NCBI GenBank assembly: GCA_003170275.1 | Contig: PNAM01000019.1 | Span: 1-37,533 of the forward strand | Source of the DNA: Myxococcales bacterium | Lineage (GTDB): Bacteria > Myxococcota_A > Polyangia > Palsa-1104 | DNA length: 37,533 nucleotides | Reading direction: 5' to 3' | Shown: positions 26,612-33,913 of the stretch, piece by piece | How positions within the stretch are numbered: the stretch's first letter is position 1 | Layout: each line of letters opens with the position of its first letter | The notes under the pieces: generated by a model | Seen by the model: only the letters and a program-made list of their open reading frames with translations | Database searches by the model: none | Told to the model about the DNA's origin: nothing | Translations under genes and position numbers: made by a program

Positions 26612-28242
26612 CTCGCGCCAAGATGACCGGCTGGTACGACCCGCTGCAGCTCGTGCGCACCGGCGCCGACATCGTGCTCTCGACGGTGTTCGCCAGCCGC
26701 GACGACTTCCGCCAGATCGAAGCGCTCGCCGATCCGCAGCCGCCCTATCGCTACGACGGCGACGAGCTGTGGTTCGACTTCATGGCCGACACCGGCGACG
26801 GTTGGAATTCGACCTTCACGGTGGCCAGCCTGCTCGCGCGACCGACCCTCACGCTCGACGGCAAGGAGACGCCGCGCGGGCGCCTGTTGGTGCTCGGCAG
26901 CGACGAGGTGTATCCGGTGGCCGGCCGCGACGCGTACGAGCAGAAGTTCGTGCAGCCGTTCACCTGCGCCGCGACCGCCGCCCCCGGCGCCGACGGTCCC
27001 GAGCTGTTCGCCATCCCCGGCAACCACGACTGGTACGACGGCCTGGGCAGCTTCATGCGCCTGTTCTGCCAGCAGCGCGCGATCGGCACCTGGCGCACGC
27101 GCCAGTCGCGCAGCTACTTCGCCGTTCAGCTGCCGCACCGCTGGTGGATGATCGCGGTCGACATCCAGCTCGAGTCGGACATCGACAAGCCGCAGATCGA
27201 TTATTTCCTCGACGTGGCTTCGCGCATCCAGGCGGGCGATCGCTTGATCCTGGTGACCGCCGAGCCCGACTGGGTGCACGCGGCGACCCAGGAAACGCCC
27301 GCGATGCAGCGCAACGTCGCCTTCCTGTTCGACCAGATCTTCCAGCGCACCGGCGCACGCCTGGCGCTGCGCCTCACCGGCGATCTGCACCACTACCGGC
27401 GGCACGAGCGCGCCGACGGCAAGGTGCACAACATCATCGCCGGCGGCGGCGGCGCGTTCATGCATCCGACCCACGGACCCAACGTCGAGCCGATCGTGGT
27501 CAGCGACGACCAGGGGCAGGCGCAGACCTATCACCTGAAGAAGAGCTTTCCCGACGAGCGCACCTCGCGCCGACTGACCTGGGGCAACCTGGGCTTCTCG
27601 TTCAAGAACCCGCGCTTTGCCTTCACCATCGCGGCGCTCTACCTGATGCTCTCGTGGACCATGCCGCGCGCGACGCGCGTGCCGTCGCTGCGCTTGCTGA
27701 TCAAAGGAGTGATCGAGGGCTTCATCGCCACCCCACTGGCGCTGGCGTGGAGCGCGTTCATCATCGGCGGCTTCATGCTGTTCACCGACACGCAGAAGAA
27801 ATGGTATCGCTATCTCGGCGGCGGCGCGCACGGCGCGGCCCACCTGCTCGCGGCGCTGTTGGTGGCCTGGAGCGCCCACTTGATCGTCCATCCGCTCTTC
27901 GGCGAGAACCGCTACGTGGCGCTGGCGGCGGTGGTGCTGGTCAAATACGGGCTCGCCTTCTTCGTCGGCTCGACGGTGATGGGCGTGTACCTGTTGGTCT
28001 CGCTCAACCTGTTCCGCCGCCACGCCAACGAAGCCTTCTCGTCGCTGCGCATCGAGGACTACAAGAACTTCCTACGGCTGCACATCGATCCGTCGGGCGC
28101 GCTCACCATCTATCCGATCGGCATCCGCAAGGTCCCGCGTCGTTGGACGCAGGTGCAAAGCCCCGGGGCGGGCGCGCCGTCGGTCGTCCCCAACGCGCCG
28201 ATCGAGCCCTTCCTGATCGAGCCGCCGATCCGGATCGACTAG
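26608..28242 (+). CDS. Calcineurin-like metallophosphoesterase with C-terminal membrane helices
   Basis: 544 aa. Phosphoesterase motifs are spread over residues 55-265: MADTGDGWNST (Asp61, Asp64), VLGSDEVYP (97-102), IPGNHDWYDGLGS (GNHD at 138-141), VTAEPDWVH and LTGDLHHYRRH (258-266). These fit a divergent two-metal site in which the usual DxH and GHxH are modified. From about 345 to 515 there are about four to five transmembrane segments (FTIAALYLMLSWTM, LALAWSAFIIGGFMLF, AALLVAWSAHLIVH, FFVGSTVMGVYLLVSL). The catalytic part has no signal peptide and is probably cytosolic. Start ATG 26608 overlaps the DUF362 stop. Substrate unknown; a nucleotide, a phospholipid or a phosphoprotein are all possible. 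Confidence 0.88.
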   Translation: MTRAKMTGWYDPLQLVRTGADIVLSTVFASRDDFRQIEALADPQPPYRYDGDELWFDFMADTGDGWNSTFTVASLLARPTLTLDGKETPRGRLLVLGSDEVYPVAGRDAYEQKFVQPFTCAATAAPGADGPELFAIPGNHDWYDGLGSFMRLFCQQRAIGTWRTRQSRSYFAVQLPHRWWMIAVDIQLESDIDKPQIDYFLDVASRIQAGDRLILVTAEPDWVHAATQETPAMQRNVAFLFDQIFQRTGARLALRLTGDLHHYRRHERADGKVHNIIAGGGGAFMHPTHGPNVEPIVVSDDQGQAQTYHLKKSFPDERTSRRLTWGNLGFSFKNPRFAFTIAALYLMLSWTMPRATRVPSLRLLIKGVIEGFIATPLALAWSAFIIGGFMLFTDTQKKWYRYLGGGAHGAAHLLAALLVAWSAHLIVHPLFGENRYVALAAVVLVKYGLAFFVGSTVMGVYLLVSLNLFRRHANEAFSSLRIEDYKNFLRLHIDPSGALTIYPIGIRKVPRRWTQVQSPGAGAPSVVPNAPIEPFLIEPPIRID

Positions 28243-28679
28243 CGCGGAATGCTCGCTTCGATCTTGGTGATGCACGCGCTGACGCCGTCGTAGAACTCGG
28301 GCGTGAGCGTCTGGTAGCCGTTGGCGGCGGTGCTGATCAGCTCGGCGAAGTGCGAAAAGCCGAGGATGCGGCACGAGCGCCAGTAGTAGCTCGGCTTGAG
28401 GTCGGAGAACGCCGGGTAGGTGTCGAAGGTGGTCAGCGTGCACGAGCCGCGCGACGGCTGGCAGACGATCTTCTTGAACGCGAAGTCGAAGTCGCCGTCG
28501 CACCAGGTGTCGCCGCAGGTGTCGTCGATCTTCTGAAGGACGATCTTGGCCTGCGCCGCCGTCAGGCTCGAGACCGCGTCGGCCTTGCCGTCGTCAACCG
28601 GCTCGTCGACTAGCTCGGTTTCGGGCGGAACGCCGCCACAAGCGGCCAACGTGAGAACCAGCAGCGCGATCTTGTTCAT
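28239..28679 (-). CDS. Small Cys-rich predicted lipoprotein
   Basis: 146 aa. MNKIALLVLTLAACGG is a type II signal peptide with lipobox LAAC (Cys14). A short acidic linker (PPETELVDEPVDDGKADA) leads to a compact domain of about 110 residues with six cysteines (DTCGDTWCDGDFDF, IVCQPSRGSC, RSCRIL, SACITK), probably disulfide-bonded in the periplasm or at the surface. Family not recognised. A GTG at 28697 would add six residues. The stop codon shares a CTAG with the stop of the convergent phosphoesterase gene. Confidence 0.78.
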   Translation of the reverse strand: MNKIALLVLTLAACGGVPPETELVDEPVDDGKADAVSSLTAAQAKIVLQKIDDTCGDTWCDGDFDFAFKKIVCQPSRGSCTLTTFDTYPAFSDLKPSYYWRSCRILGFSHFAELISTAANGYQTLTPEFYDGVSACITKIEASIPR

Positions 28680-28752
28680 GGACAGCGCGTATACCACATT
28701 TGACTACCTATTACGCTTGACAGTAACTCCTAACTGAGCGACTAACATCCTC
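28680..28752. promoter_or_regulatory. AT-richer divergent promoter region between two lipoprotein genes
   Basis: TTGACA (28717-28722) is a perfect -35 consensus on the plus strand, but the best downstream hexamers (TAACAT, 28743-28748) give a 20-base spacer and sit right at the start codon. On the minus strand TGGTATACG (28695-28687) resembles an extended -10 just before the leftward ATG. Either the transcripts are nearly leaderless or one box is coincidental. Confidence 0.4.
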
Positions 28753-29598
28753 ATGCGTACGACCTCGCTCCTGTGCTTGCTCCTGGCCGCCTGCTCTCCG
28801 CCGTTTCCCGTCGACGAATTGGGTGTGGAGAGCGCACCGCTGGCTGCCGCGAAGCCGTCGCGCGCGCAGCTCGACTTCCAGATCGGCTGGGTGCAGGTGC
28901 AGCGCGGCGCGATCGTGCGCGGCGGGCACGTCGACGTGACCTACGCCTCCGCGCGTCTGTCCGCGTGCGCCAGCCCGACCGTGATCAAGTCGGCGCGCTT
29001 CGTGCCGGGCGGGCAGCTGTTCTCCAGCGACGAAGCGTTCGGCTTCGACGTGCCCGCGGACGCGACCAGCGTCGAGCTGTGGTTCCACGCGTTGGCGCCG
29101 GGCTGCGAGCAGTGGGACTCGAGCTACGGCCAGAACTGGCGGTTTCCGGTGGTGGCCTCGGCGCCGCCGCGCGTGGGCTGGGCCGGCGATTGGGGCTCGT
29201 CGGTCGATCGCGCCTGCCAGCACACGGCCGGCGTGCCGCAGCCGCTCACGATCGACGAGTTCCGTCGCGAGCAGGCTTGCCTGTTCGTCGACGCGGACGT
29301 GTGGGTTCCCGGCGTGACCGACGTGGCCGCGCCGCACGCGGAGTGGATCGAGGCGCAGGTGATCTGGGCCAAGGATGGCCAGGCGCCGATCACGGCGTGG
29401 CTCGAGCCGCAGGGCCCCGTCGGACACAACGCGCGCTTCCGCTTCACGCTGCCGTACGAGATCCGCAACCTCGCCGATTGGACCACGGTGAGCTACTCGT
29501 TCCGCTTCTCCACCGACGGCAACACCTGGACGCGCATCGCGCAGCCCTCGGGCGCCGACTGGACCCTGGTGCGCGCCTTTCAGCTGCCTACGCCGTAG
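28753..29598 (+). CDS. Predicted lipoprotein with beta-rich domain, unknown function
   Basis: 281 aa. MRTTSLLCLLLAACSPPFPVDE gives lipobox LAAC with Ser at +2. The mature protein has regular beta-strand patterns (AQLDFQIGWVQVQRGAIVRGGHVDVTYAS, VELWFHALAPGC, AEWIEAQVIWAKDG, RFRFTLPYEI, TTVSYSFRFSTDGNTW) and a WDSSYGQNWRFPV motif in the middle. This recalls secreted DUF6209-type proteins of myxobacteria, though I am not certain of that match. Four cysteines after the lipobox (SACAS, PGCEQW, RACQH, QACLF) could form disulfides. Diverges from the small Cys-rich lipoprotein gene; the 3' end converges with the protease gene, essentially without a gap. Confidence 0.75.
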   Translation: MRTTSLLCLLLAACSPPFPVDELGVESAPLAAAKPSRAQLDFQIGWVQVQRGAIVRGGHVDVTYASARLSACASPTVIKSARFVPGGQLFSSDEAFGFDVPADATSVELWFHALAPGCEQWDSSYGQNWRFPVVASAPPRVGWAGDWGSSVDRACQHTAGVPQPLTIDEFRREQACLFVDADVWVPGVTDVAAPHAEWIEAQVIWAKDGQAPITAWLEPQGPVGHNARFRFTLPYEIRNLADWTTVSYSFRFSTDGNTWTRIAQPSGADWTLVRAFQLPTP

Positions 29599-30960
29599 CT
29601 AATTGCGCGGCAGGCGGCGGCCGATCACGTCGAGGATGCCGTCGAAGGCGTCGCGCAGCGCCCAGGCCTTGTCGGCCCAGCTCGAGCGATTGGCGGCTTC
29701 GCGCAGGCCGGCCGCGAGCGCCTTCTTGGGCGCGTTGCAGCCCGGAACCTTGCGCGTGATCTCGTTGATCGCGCCTTCGTAGATGCGGTAGCAGGCCTCG
29801 AGGTTGCCGGCGTTGTAGAGCGGCGCGCCGACCTCGATGGCGTCGCCGATGCCGCCGCCGATGTGCTTGATGCTGTCGACGCTGCAGCCTTCGAGCAGCG
29901 ACACCGGATGGCTGGGCACGTTGCGCGGCGGCGGCGCCGGCAGGGCGGCGTTGGTCGACGGCGGCGCCACCGCGACGCGCCGCGCGATCACGTCGAGCAC
30001 GCCGTCGAACGCGTCGCGCATCGCCCACGCCTTGTCGTCCCAGCTCGCCAGCCCGTCGGCGCGCTTGACGCCCTCGAGCAGCGCCTGCTTGGGACCCTGG
30101 CAGCCGGCGACCTTCTTCTCCACGTCGAGCGCGGTCGCCGAGTAGATGCGGTAGCACGCCTCGATGTTGCCTTCGTTGTAGAGCGGCGCGCCGATGTGGA
30201 TCGCGTCCTCGATGCTGGCGGCGATCGCCTGCAGCTTGTCGCCCGAGCAGCCGGCGAGCAGGCTGAGATCGTGGTTCGGCACCTGGCGCCGGTGGCCGCC
30301 GCGCGGCTTGAGCGCCGCCAGCGGCGTCCCCTTGGTGCTGGCGAGCATCGGCTTGAGCTGGTTGATCGGCATGCCGAAGTTGAGGTTCTGGCCCTGCGTG
30401 ACGATCAGCGTGGAGATGCCGATCACCTCGCCGCGATCGTTGAACAGCGGCCCGCCCGACGAGCCGGGCGAGATCGGCGCGGAGATCTGCAGCACGGTCA
30501 ACAGCGGGGTCACCTCGCGCACCGCGCTCACCAATCCGTCGGAGACGGTGTTGCCGAGACCGAGCGGGTGCCCGATGGCCACCACGCGCTCGCCCGGCCG
30601 CACCTTGCTCGAGTCGCCCAGCGTGAGCGGAATCAGGTTCTTGGCGCCGATGCGCAGGACGATTAGATCGTGCGAGTCGTCGGTCGCCATTACCTCGACG
30701 TCCTTGAACTCGCGCCCGTCGGCGAGCACCACCGTGGCCTCGCTGGCGCCACCGATCACGTGCACGTTGGTGGCGATCCGCCCGTCGCGGCCGACCACGA
30801 AGCCGGTGCCCAGCCCGGCGGCGGTCTTGACCAGCACCACCGACGGAATGGCGCGCTCGGCGATCTGGGCCGGCGTGAGCGTGAGCGTGACCGGTGTCGG
30901 CGGCGCGCCGTGCGCGATGGTGGATGCGAGCAGGATCCCGGTCATGCCGACGCGCTTCAT
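29599..30960 (-). CDS. Trypsin-like (HtrA-type) serine protease with duplicated C-terminal Cys domain
   Basis: 453 aa. The ATG at 30960 is preceded by AGGAGAG and opens a signal peptide (MKRVGMTGILLASTIAHGA). The protease domain (about 28-210) has the full triad: His67 in ATNVHVIGG, Asp98 in DDSHDLIVL, and Ser168 in SPGSSGGPLF. There is no PDZ domain. Instead two copies of a domain of about 97 residues follow (about 233-329 and 353-449), more than half identical by eye, each with the pattern GCS, EACYRIY, GC, DKAWAxRDAFDGxLDVI and three conserved Cys. A Pro-rich linker joins them. Likely a periplasmic quality-control or processing protease whose C-terminal domains recognise substrate. It is co-directional with the PPC lipoprotein gene 8 bases upstream. 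Confidence 0.9.
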   Translation of the reverse strand: MKRVGMTGILLASTIAHGAPPTPVTLTLTPAQIAERAIPSVVLVKTAAGLGTGFVVGRDGRIATNVHVIGGASEATVVLADGREFKDVEVMATDDSHDLIVLRIGAKNLIPLTLGDSSKVRPGERVVAIGHPLGLGNTVSDGLVSAVREVTPLLTVLQISAPISPGSSGGPLFNDRGEVIGISTLIVTQGQNLNFGMPINQLKPMLASTKGTPLAALKPRGGHRRQVPNHDLSLLAGCSGDKLQAIAASIEDAIHIGAPLYNEGNIEACYRIYSATALDVEKKVAGCQGPKQALLEGVKRADGLASWDDKAWAMRDAFDGVLDVIARRVAVAPPSTNAALPAPPPRNVPSHPVSLLEGCSVDSIKHIGGGIGDAIEVGAPLYNAGNLEACYRIYEGAINEITRKVPGCNAPKKALAAGLREAANRSSWADKAWALRDAFDGILDVIGRRLPRN

Positions 30961-30968
30961 GGACTCTC

Positions 30969-32285
30969 CTAGAAGGTGGTCAGGGTCACGGTGTAGCGAT
31001 TGGATGCGTCGAACGCGCCCGCCACGCCATAGACCTTCACATAATACGTCCCGCCGTTGATCGACTGTGAGTACACACTCTGATCCGCGAGATCGCCCAG
31101 GTCGTCGGGCGCGCCGAGGTTCGACAGGTTGCCCGCCGCCGACAGGTGATAGACCGTGAACGTGTAGTCGGCCGGCAGCTCCGAGAGGGTGAGCTGGTAG
31201 GAATCGCCGGGCGACAAGGTCCACGTGAACCAATCTACGTCGGCGGCCGAGGCGATCGTGCCGTGAATCGTACCGTCGCTGCACAATGGGCTGGCCGAGG
31301 CGGAGTGATCGTTCGGCTCGGCTTCCAGGCCGCACGCTGGCGCAGGCGCGGGATCGGGCGCGGGCGTCGGGTCGGGCGCGGGCGTCGGATTGGGCGCAGG
31401 CGTGGGATCGGGCGCGGGCGTCGGGTTGGGCGCGGGTGCCGGCGCCGGCTGCGTCGGATCCGCCACGCACTCACCGTTGTTGCCGCAGGTCTGCCCTTGG
31501 CCGCACGGCTTTTCGCAGCGCCCATACGACACGCACAGCGTCGACTCCTGAGTCGAGCGCGACGGATAGTAGTAGCCGAGCAGCATGCACCCGGTCGACA
31601 GCGCGGCGTCGCAATGCCACAAGATGCGCTCGCCGTCGCCGAAGCGCGGCCCCTGGTCGGGCTGGAACGCTTGCAGGGTGCCGGCATCGTTCGAGTGGTA
31701 GAACTGGTCGCCGGTCGAGCCGTCGGCGTTGAGGTGATAGCCGGTGAACTGCCCGTCGAGCGCGGCCACATTGAGCGCGTGCGGCACGCGGCAGATCGCG
31801 TCGGGCGAGCTCCCCGATCGCTGCAAGCCGTAGATGGTGCCGATGTACTCGTTGACCGCGTCGAGCGCGGGCTCGAAGTGCAGCGTGCCGGTGCCGTCGG
31901 TGATCACCAGGAGCTGTTGGTGCGCCTTCAAGTGCAGCGCGACCCCCGGGGGCAGCTCCCACTCGCTGCGCGGCTGGCGCGCGTCGTACAGCGGGTGCCA
32001 CTCCTCGAGGTCGACCGTGGTGTGGCAGTCCTCGATGCTCCCGTCGTGCCCCTGATCGGACGAGTAGACCTGCACCACCGTGGTCACCGGCGAGAAGGCG
32101 ACGATCAGCTTGCGGATGTCGAGGTCCGAGTCGCTCGGCACCTGGATGAACTGGCAGAACCGGGTGACCGGCAGGTTGATCGCGCCCGGGACGTCCGGCA
32201 GGGCCGACGGATCGACCGCGCAGCCGCTGAAGAGTCCTGCCAGGACGGCCCATTGCACCATTCGAAAGAATTTGCGTCGGCTCAT
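30969..32285 (-). CDS. Predicted lipoprotein with Cys-rich module and C-terminal PPC domain
   Basis: 438 aa from the ATG at 32285; upstream starts to 32498 would add 71 basic, non-homologous residues antisense to the divergent gene. MSRRKFFRMVQWAVLAGLFSGCAV gives a lipobox (FSGC, Cys22). The N-terminal part (about 40-290) has segments such as FCQFIQVP, PPGVALHLKAHQQLLVITDG and GCMLLGYYYPS. These vaguely resemble the copper type II ascorbate-dependent monooxygenase fold, but the metal His/Met ligands are not evident. A small Cys-rich EGF-like piece (CEKPCGQGQTCGNNGEC) precedes a PTPAPDP-repeat linker, then a PPC domain (EPNDHSASA to the end, with DVDWFTWTLSPGDSYQLTL). PPC domains are secretion/localisation modules of extracellular enzymes. 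Probably in an operon with the protease. Confidence 0.8.
   Translation of the reverse strand: MSRRKFFRMVQWAVLAGLFSGCAVDPSALPDVPGAINLPVTRFCQFIQVPSDSDLDIRKLIVAFSPVTTVVQVYSSDQGHDGSIEDCHTTVDLEEWHPLYDARQPRSEWELPPGVALHLKAHQQLLVITDGTGTLHFEPALDAVNEYIGTIYGLQRSGSSPDAICRVPHALNVAALDGQFTGYHLNADGSTGDQFYHSNDAGTLQAFQPDQGPRFGDGERILWHCDAALSTGCMLLGYYYPSRSTQESTLCVSYGRCEKPCGQGQTCGNNGECVADPTQPAPAPAPNPTPAPDPTPAPNPTPAPDPTPAPDPAPAPACGLEAEPNDHSASASPLCSDGTIHGTIASAADVDWFTWTLSPGDSYQLTLSELPADYTFTVYHLSAAGNLSNLGAPDDLGDLADQSVYSQSINGGTYYVKVYGVAGAFDASNRYTVTLTTF
31351..31440 (-). repeat. Five 18-bp repeats coding for PTPAPD/N
   Basis: Units at 31351, 31369, 31387, 31405 and 31423 code for the proline-rich linker between the Cys-rich module and the PPC domain. 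Units differ at one to four positions, including the Asp/Asn alternation. Confidence 0.8.
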
Positions 32286-32373
32286 GATGGTCCCAATGTA
32301 CGGAAGGCGCGCACCGGTCTTCCCGATTGGTTCGACCACCCGTGCGATGCGCGTTCTGTGCGAGAGTCGACAG
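32286..32373. promoter_or_regulatory. Divergent intergenic region, PPC lipoprotein / helical protein
   Basis: 88 bases (61 if the upper gene starts at 32347). It contains no clear promoter hexamers, only GAGAG at 32363 as a possible ribosome-binding site for the GTG at 32374. Held as a promoter region by position alone. Confidence 0.3.
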
Positions 32374-33297
32374 GTGGATGACGCGCAGCTGACCCGCTTC
32401 TTCGATCTGGCGTTCGACTTTGCGTGCGAGCGCAAGGTGAGCGACCTGGTGGACACCGCGCGCGTGCTGGCCGCGATCGACGCCGGTGCGCAGCCCACGC
32501 GCGTGACGCGCTTCCTCGAGCGCTTCGTTCAGCCCGCGCGGCAGCGGCTGATCGCGCGCGCCAAATCGAGCCAGCTCGAGCTCTCGGTGTGGCTGCCCGA
32601 GGCCACCCGCGACGTGCTGGCGGCGTTCCTCGGCCGGCCCGCGCCGATCCCGCGCAAGCTCATCGACGAGGTGGTGGCCTCGGAGCGGGTGCGCGAGTCG
32701 GTGCGCGCGATGATGCAGGAGTCGATCTCGAGCGTGATCGAGAAGGCGTTCGCCGCCACGCCGGGCGGCGGCAAGGGGCTGCGCGGGGTGATCGGGTTCG
32801 GCGCGCGCGCGGCCGGGGCGGCCAGCCGCGGGCTGTTCGGCGGGCTGGGCGACGAGCTGCAGCGCCAGCTCGAAGATCGGCTGCGCGACTTCGTCGACGG
32901 CGGCGTGCAGCTGGTGCAGACGCGCCTGGCGCAGAAGCTGGCGTCGGAGGACACCGCGCGATCGCTCGGCGCGCGCGGCAAGGCGGCGTTCCTGCAGCTG
33001 CTTCAACAGACCGAAGCGGCGGCGGGGAAATTTTTCGAGCAGGGTCCGTACGCGCTCCTCGACGGGCTGTGGCCGGTAGTCGTCGCGCACAACCTGCAGC
33101 GTGCCGAGGTGCGCGCGGCGCTCACCGCCGAGATCGAGGCCACGCTCGCCGAGCTCTCCACGCAGCCGGTCGGTGCGCTGCTCGACGAGCTGGGCGTGCG
33201 CGAGCTGGTGCGCGCCACGCTGCACGAGCGCGCGGTGCCGCTGGCGCGGGCGTTCGTCGCATCGCCGCAGTTCGCGGCGTGGACGAAGTCGCTCTAG
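32374..33297 (+). CDS. Alpha-helical protein of unknown function
   Basis: 307 aa from the GTG at 32374 (GAGAG just upstream), or 316 aa from the ATG at 32347. The sequence is almost wholly helical, with many Leu/Arg/Ala heptad-like patterns (FFDLAFDFACERKVSDLVDTARVLAAI, RLIARAKSSQLELSVWL). A Gly/Ala-rich central stretch at about 130-160 (PGGGKGLRGVIGFGARAAGAA then SRGLFGGLGDELQ) could insert into or lie on a membrane. No signal peptide, no Cys cluster and no catalytic motif. I recognise no family. The stop codon shares a CTAG with that of the convergent lipoprotein. Confidence 0.7.
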   Translation: MDDAQLTRFFDLAFDFACERKVSDLVDTARVLAAIDAGAQPTRVTRFLERFVQPARQRLIARAKSSQLELSVWLPEATRDVLAAFLGRPAPIPRKLIDEVVASERVRESVRAMMQESISSVIEKAFAATPGGGKGLRGVIGFGARAAGAASRGLFGGLGDELQRQLEDRLRDFVDGGVQLVQTRLAQKLASEDTARSLGARGKAAFLQLLQQTEAAAGKFFEQGPYALLDGLWPVVVAHNLQRAEVRAALTAEIEATLAELSTQPVGALLDELGVRELVRATLHERAVPLARAFVASPQFAAWTKSL

Positions 33298-33854
33298 CGG
33301 ATCGTGCGCGGCGCGCTGGCGGTGCTCACCGGCGCGGGCGTGTAGATCAGCATCGCGTCGGCCACCGCGACGAACGCGCGATCGATCACCGCGCGCTGCT
33401 CGAGGAACGGCGTGTGCTCGTCGATCTTGGCGATCGCGCGATGCGCCGCGTCCACGCGCTCGATCAGCTCGGGCCGGCCGGGCAGCGTGGTGCGTAGCGC
33501 CTGGGCGGCGTCGCGCAGCGCGGCCTTGGCGGCGCAAGTGTGCTTCTCGTGCGGGCTCGACTCGCTGATCTGCTCGGCCTGCAGGTCGATGTCGGCCGCA
33601 GCGAGCTTCGAGTCGAGCGGCAGCGAGCGCAGCGCCGCGGCCATGTCGTGCATCGCGCCGACCGCGCCGTGGTGCCGCGGATCGCTCTTCTGCGCGTCGA
33701 GCTGGTAGGCCTCGGCGCGGAACAGGAGCACCGGCCCTGGCAGCGGACCCGCGCTCATCGCCGCGTCCGCGTTCAGTGGCTTGTGCGCACAGCCCGCCGC
33801 CAGCGCGAGCGCCGACCCGAGCAGCAAGCGAGCCCTCGTCCTCGTCGTCACCAT
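33294..33854 (-). CDS. Small helical predicted lipoprotein
   Basis: 186 aa. MVTTRTRARLLLGSALALAAGCAHK gives the lipobox LAAGC (Cys22). The mature part is helical and charged (AVGAMHDMAAALRSLPLDSKLAAADIDLQAEQI, AAKAALRDAAQALRTTL, ELIERVDAAHRAIAKIDEHTPFLEQRAVIDRAFVAVADAM) and could form a short coiled coil or four-helix bundle. One further Cys follows (HTCAAK). No family recognised. It diverges from the first M13 peptidase gene. Confidence 0.72.
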   Translation of the reverse strand: MVTTRTRARLLLGSALALAAGCAHKPLNADAAMSAGPLPGPVLLFRAEAYQLDAQKSDPRHHGAVGAMHDMAAALRSLPLDSKLAAADIDLQAEQISESSPHEKHTCAAKAALRDAAQALRTTLPGRPELIERVDAAHRAIAKIDEHTPFLEQRAVIDRAFVAVADAMLIYTPAPVSTASAPRTIR

Positions 33855-33913
33855 GGGACCTCCAGGCTTGCAGTACGCAAGACCGGGGCCTACGCCCGGG
33901 CTATAGTGCGCGA
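33855..33913. promoter_or_regulatory. Divergent promoter/operator region upstream of the M13 peptidases
   Basis: Within 59 bases, CTTGC-AGTAC-GCAAG (33867-33881) is a perfect 5-bp inverted repeat that could bind a dimeric regulator. GGGC-CTAC-GCCC (33886-33897) is a second, weaker hairpin. TATAGT (33902-33907) is a good -10 hexamer whose start point would fall on or next to the ATG at 33914, implying a leaderless transcript; no -35 is clear. Confidence 0.4.
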
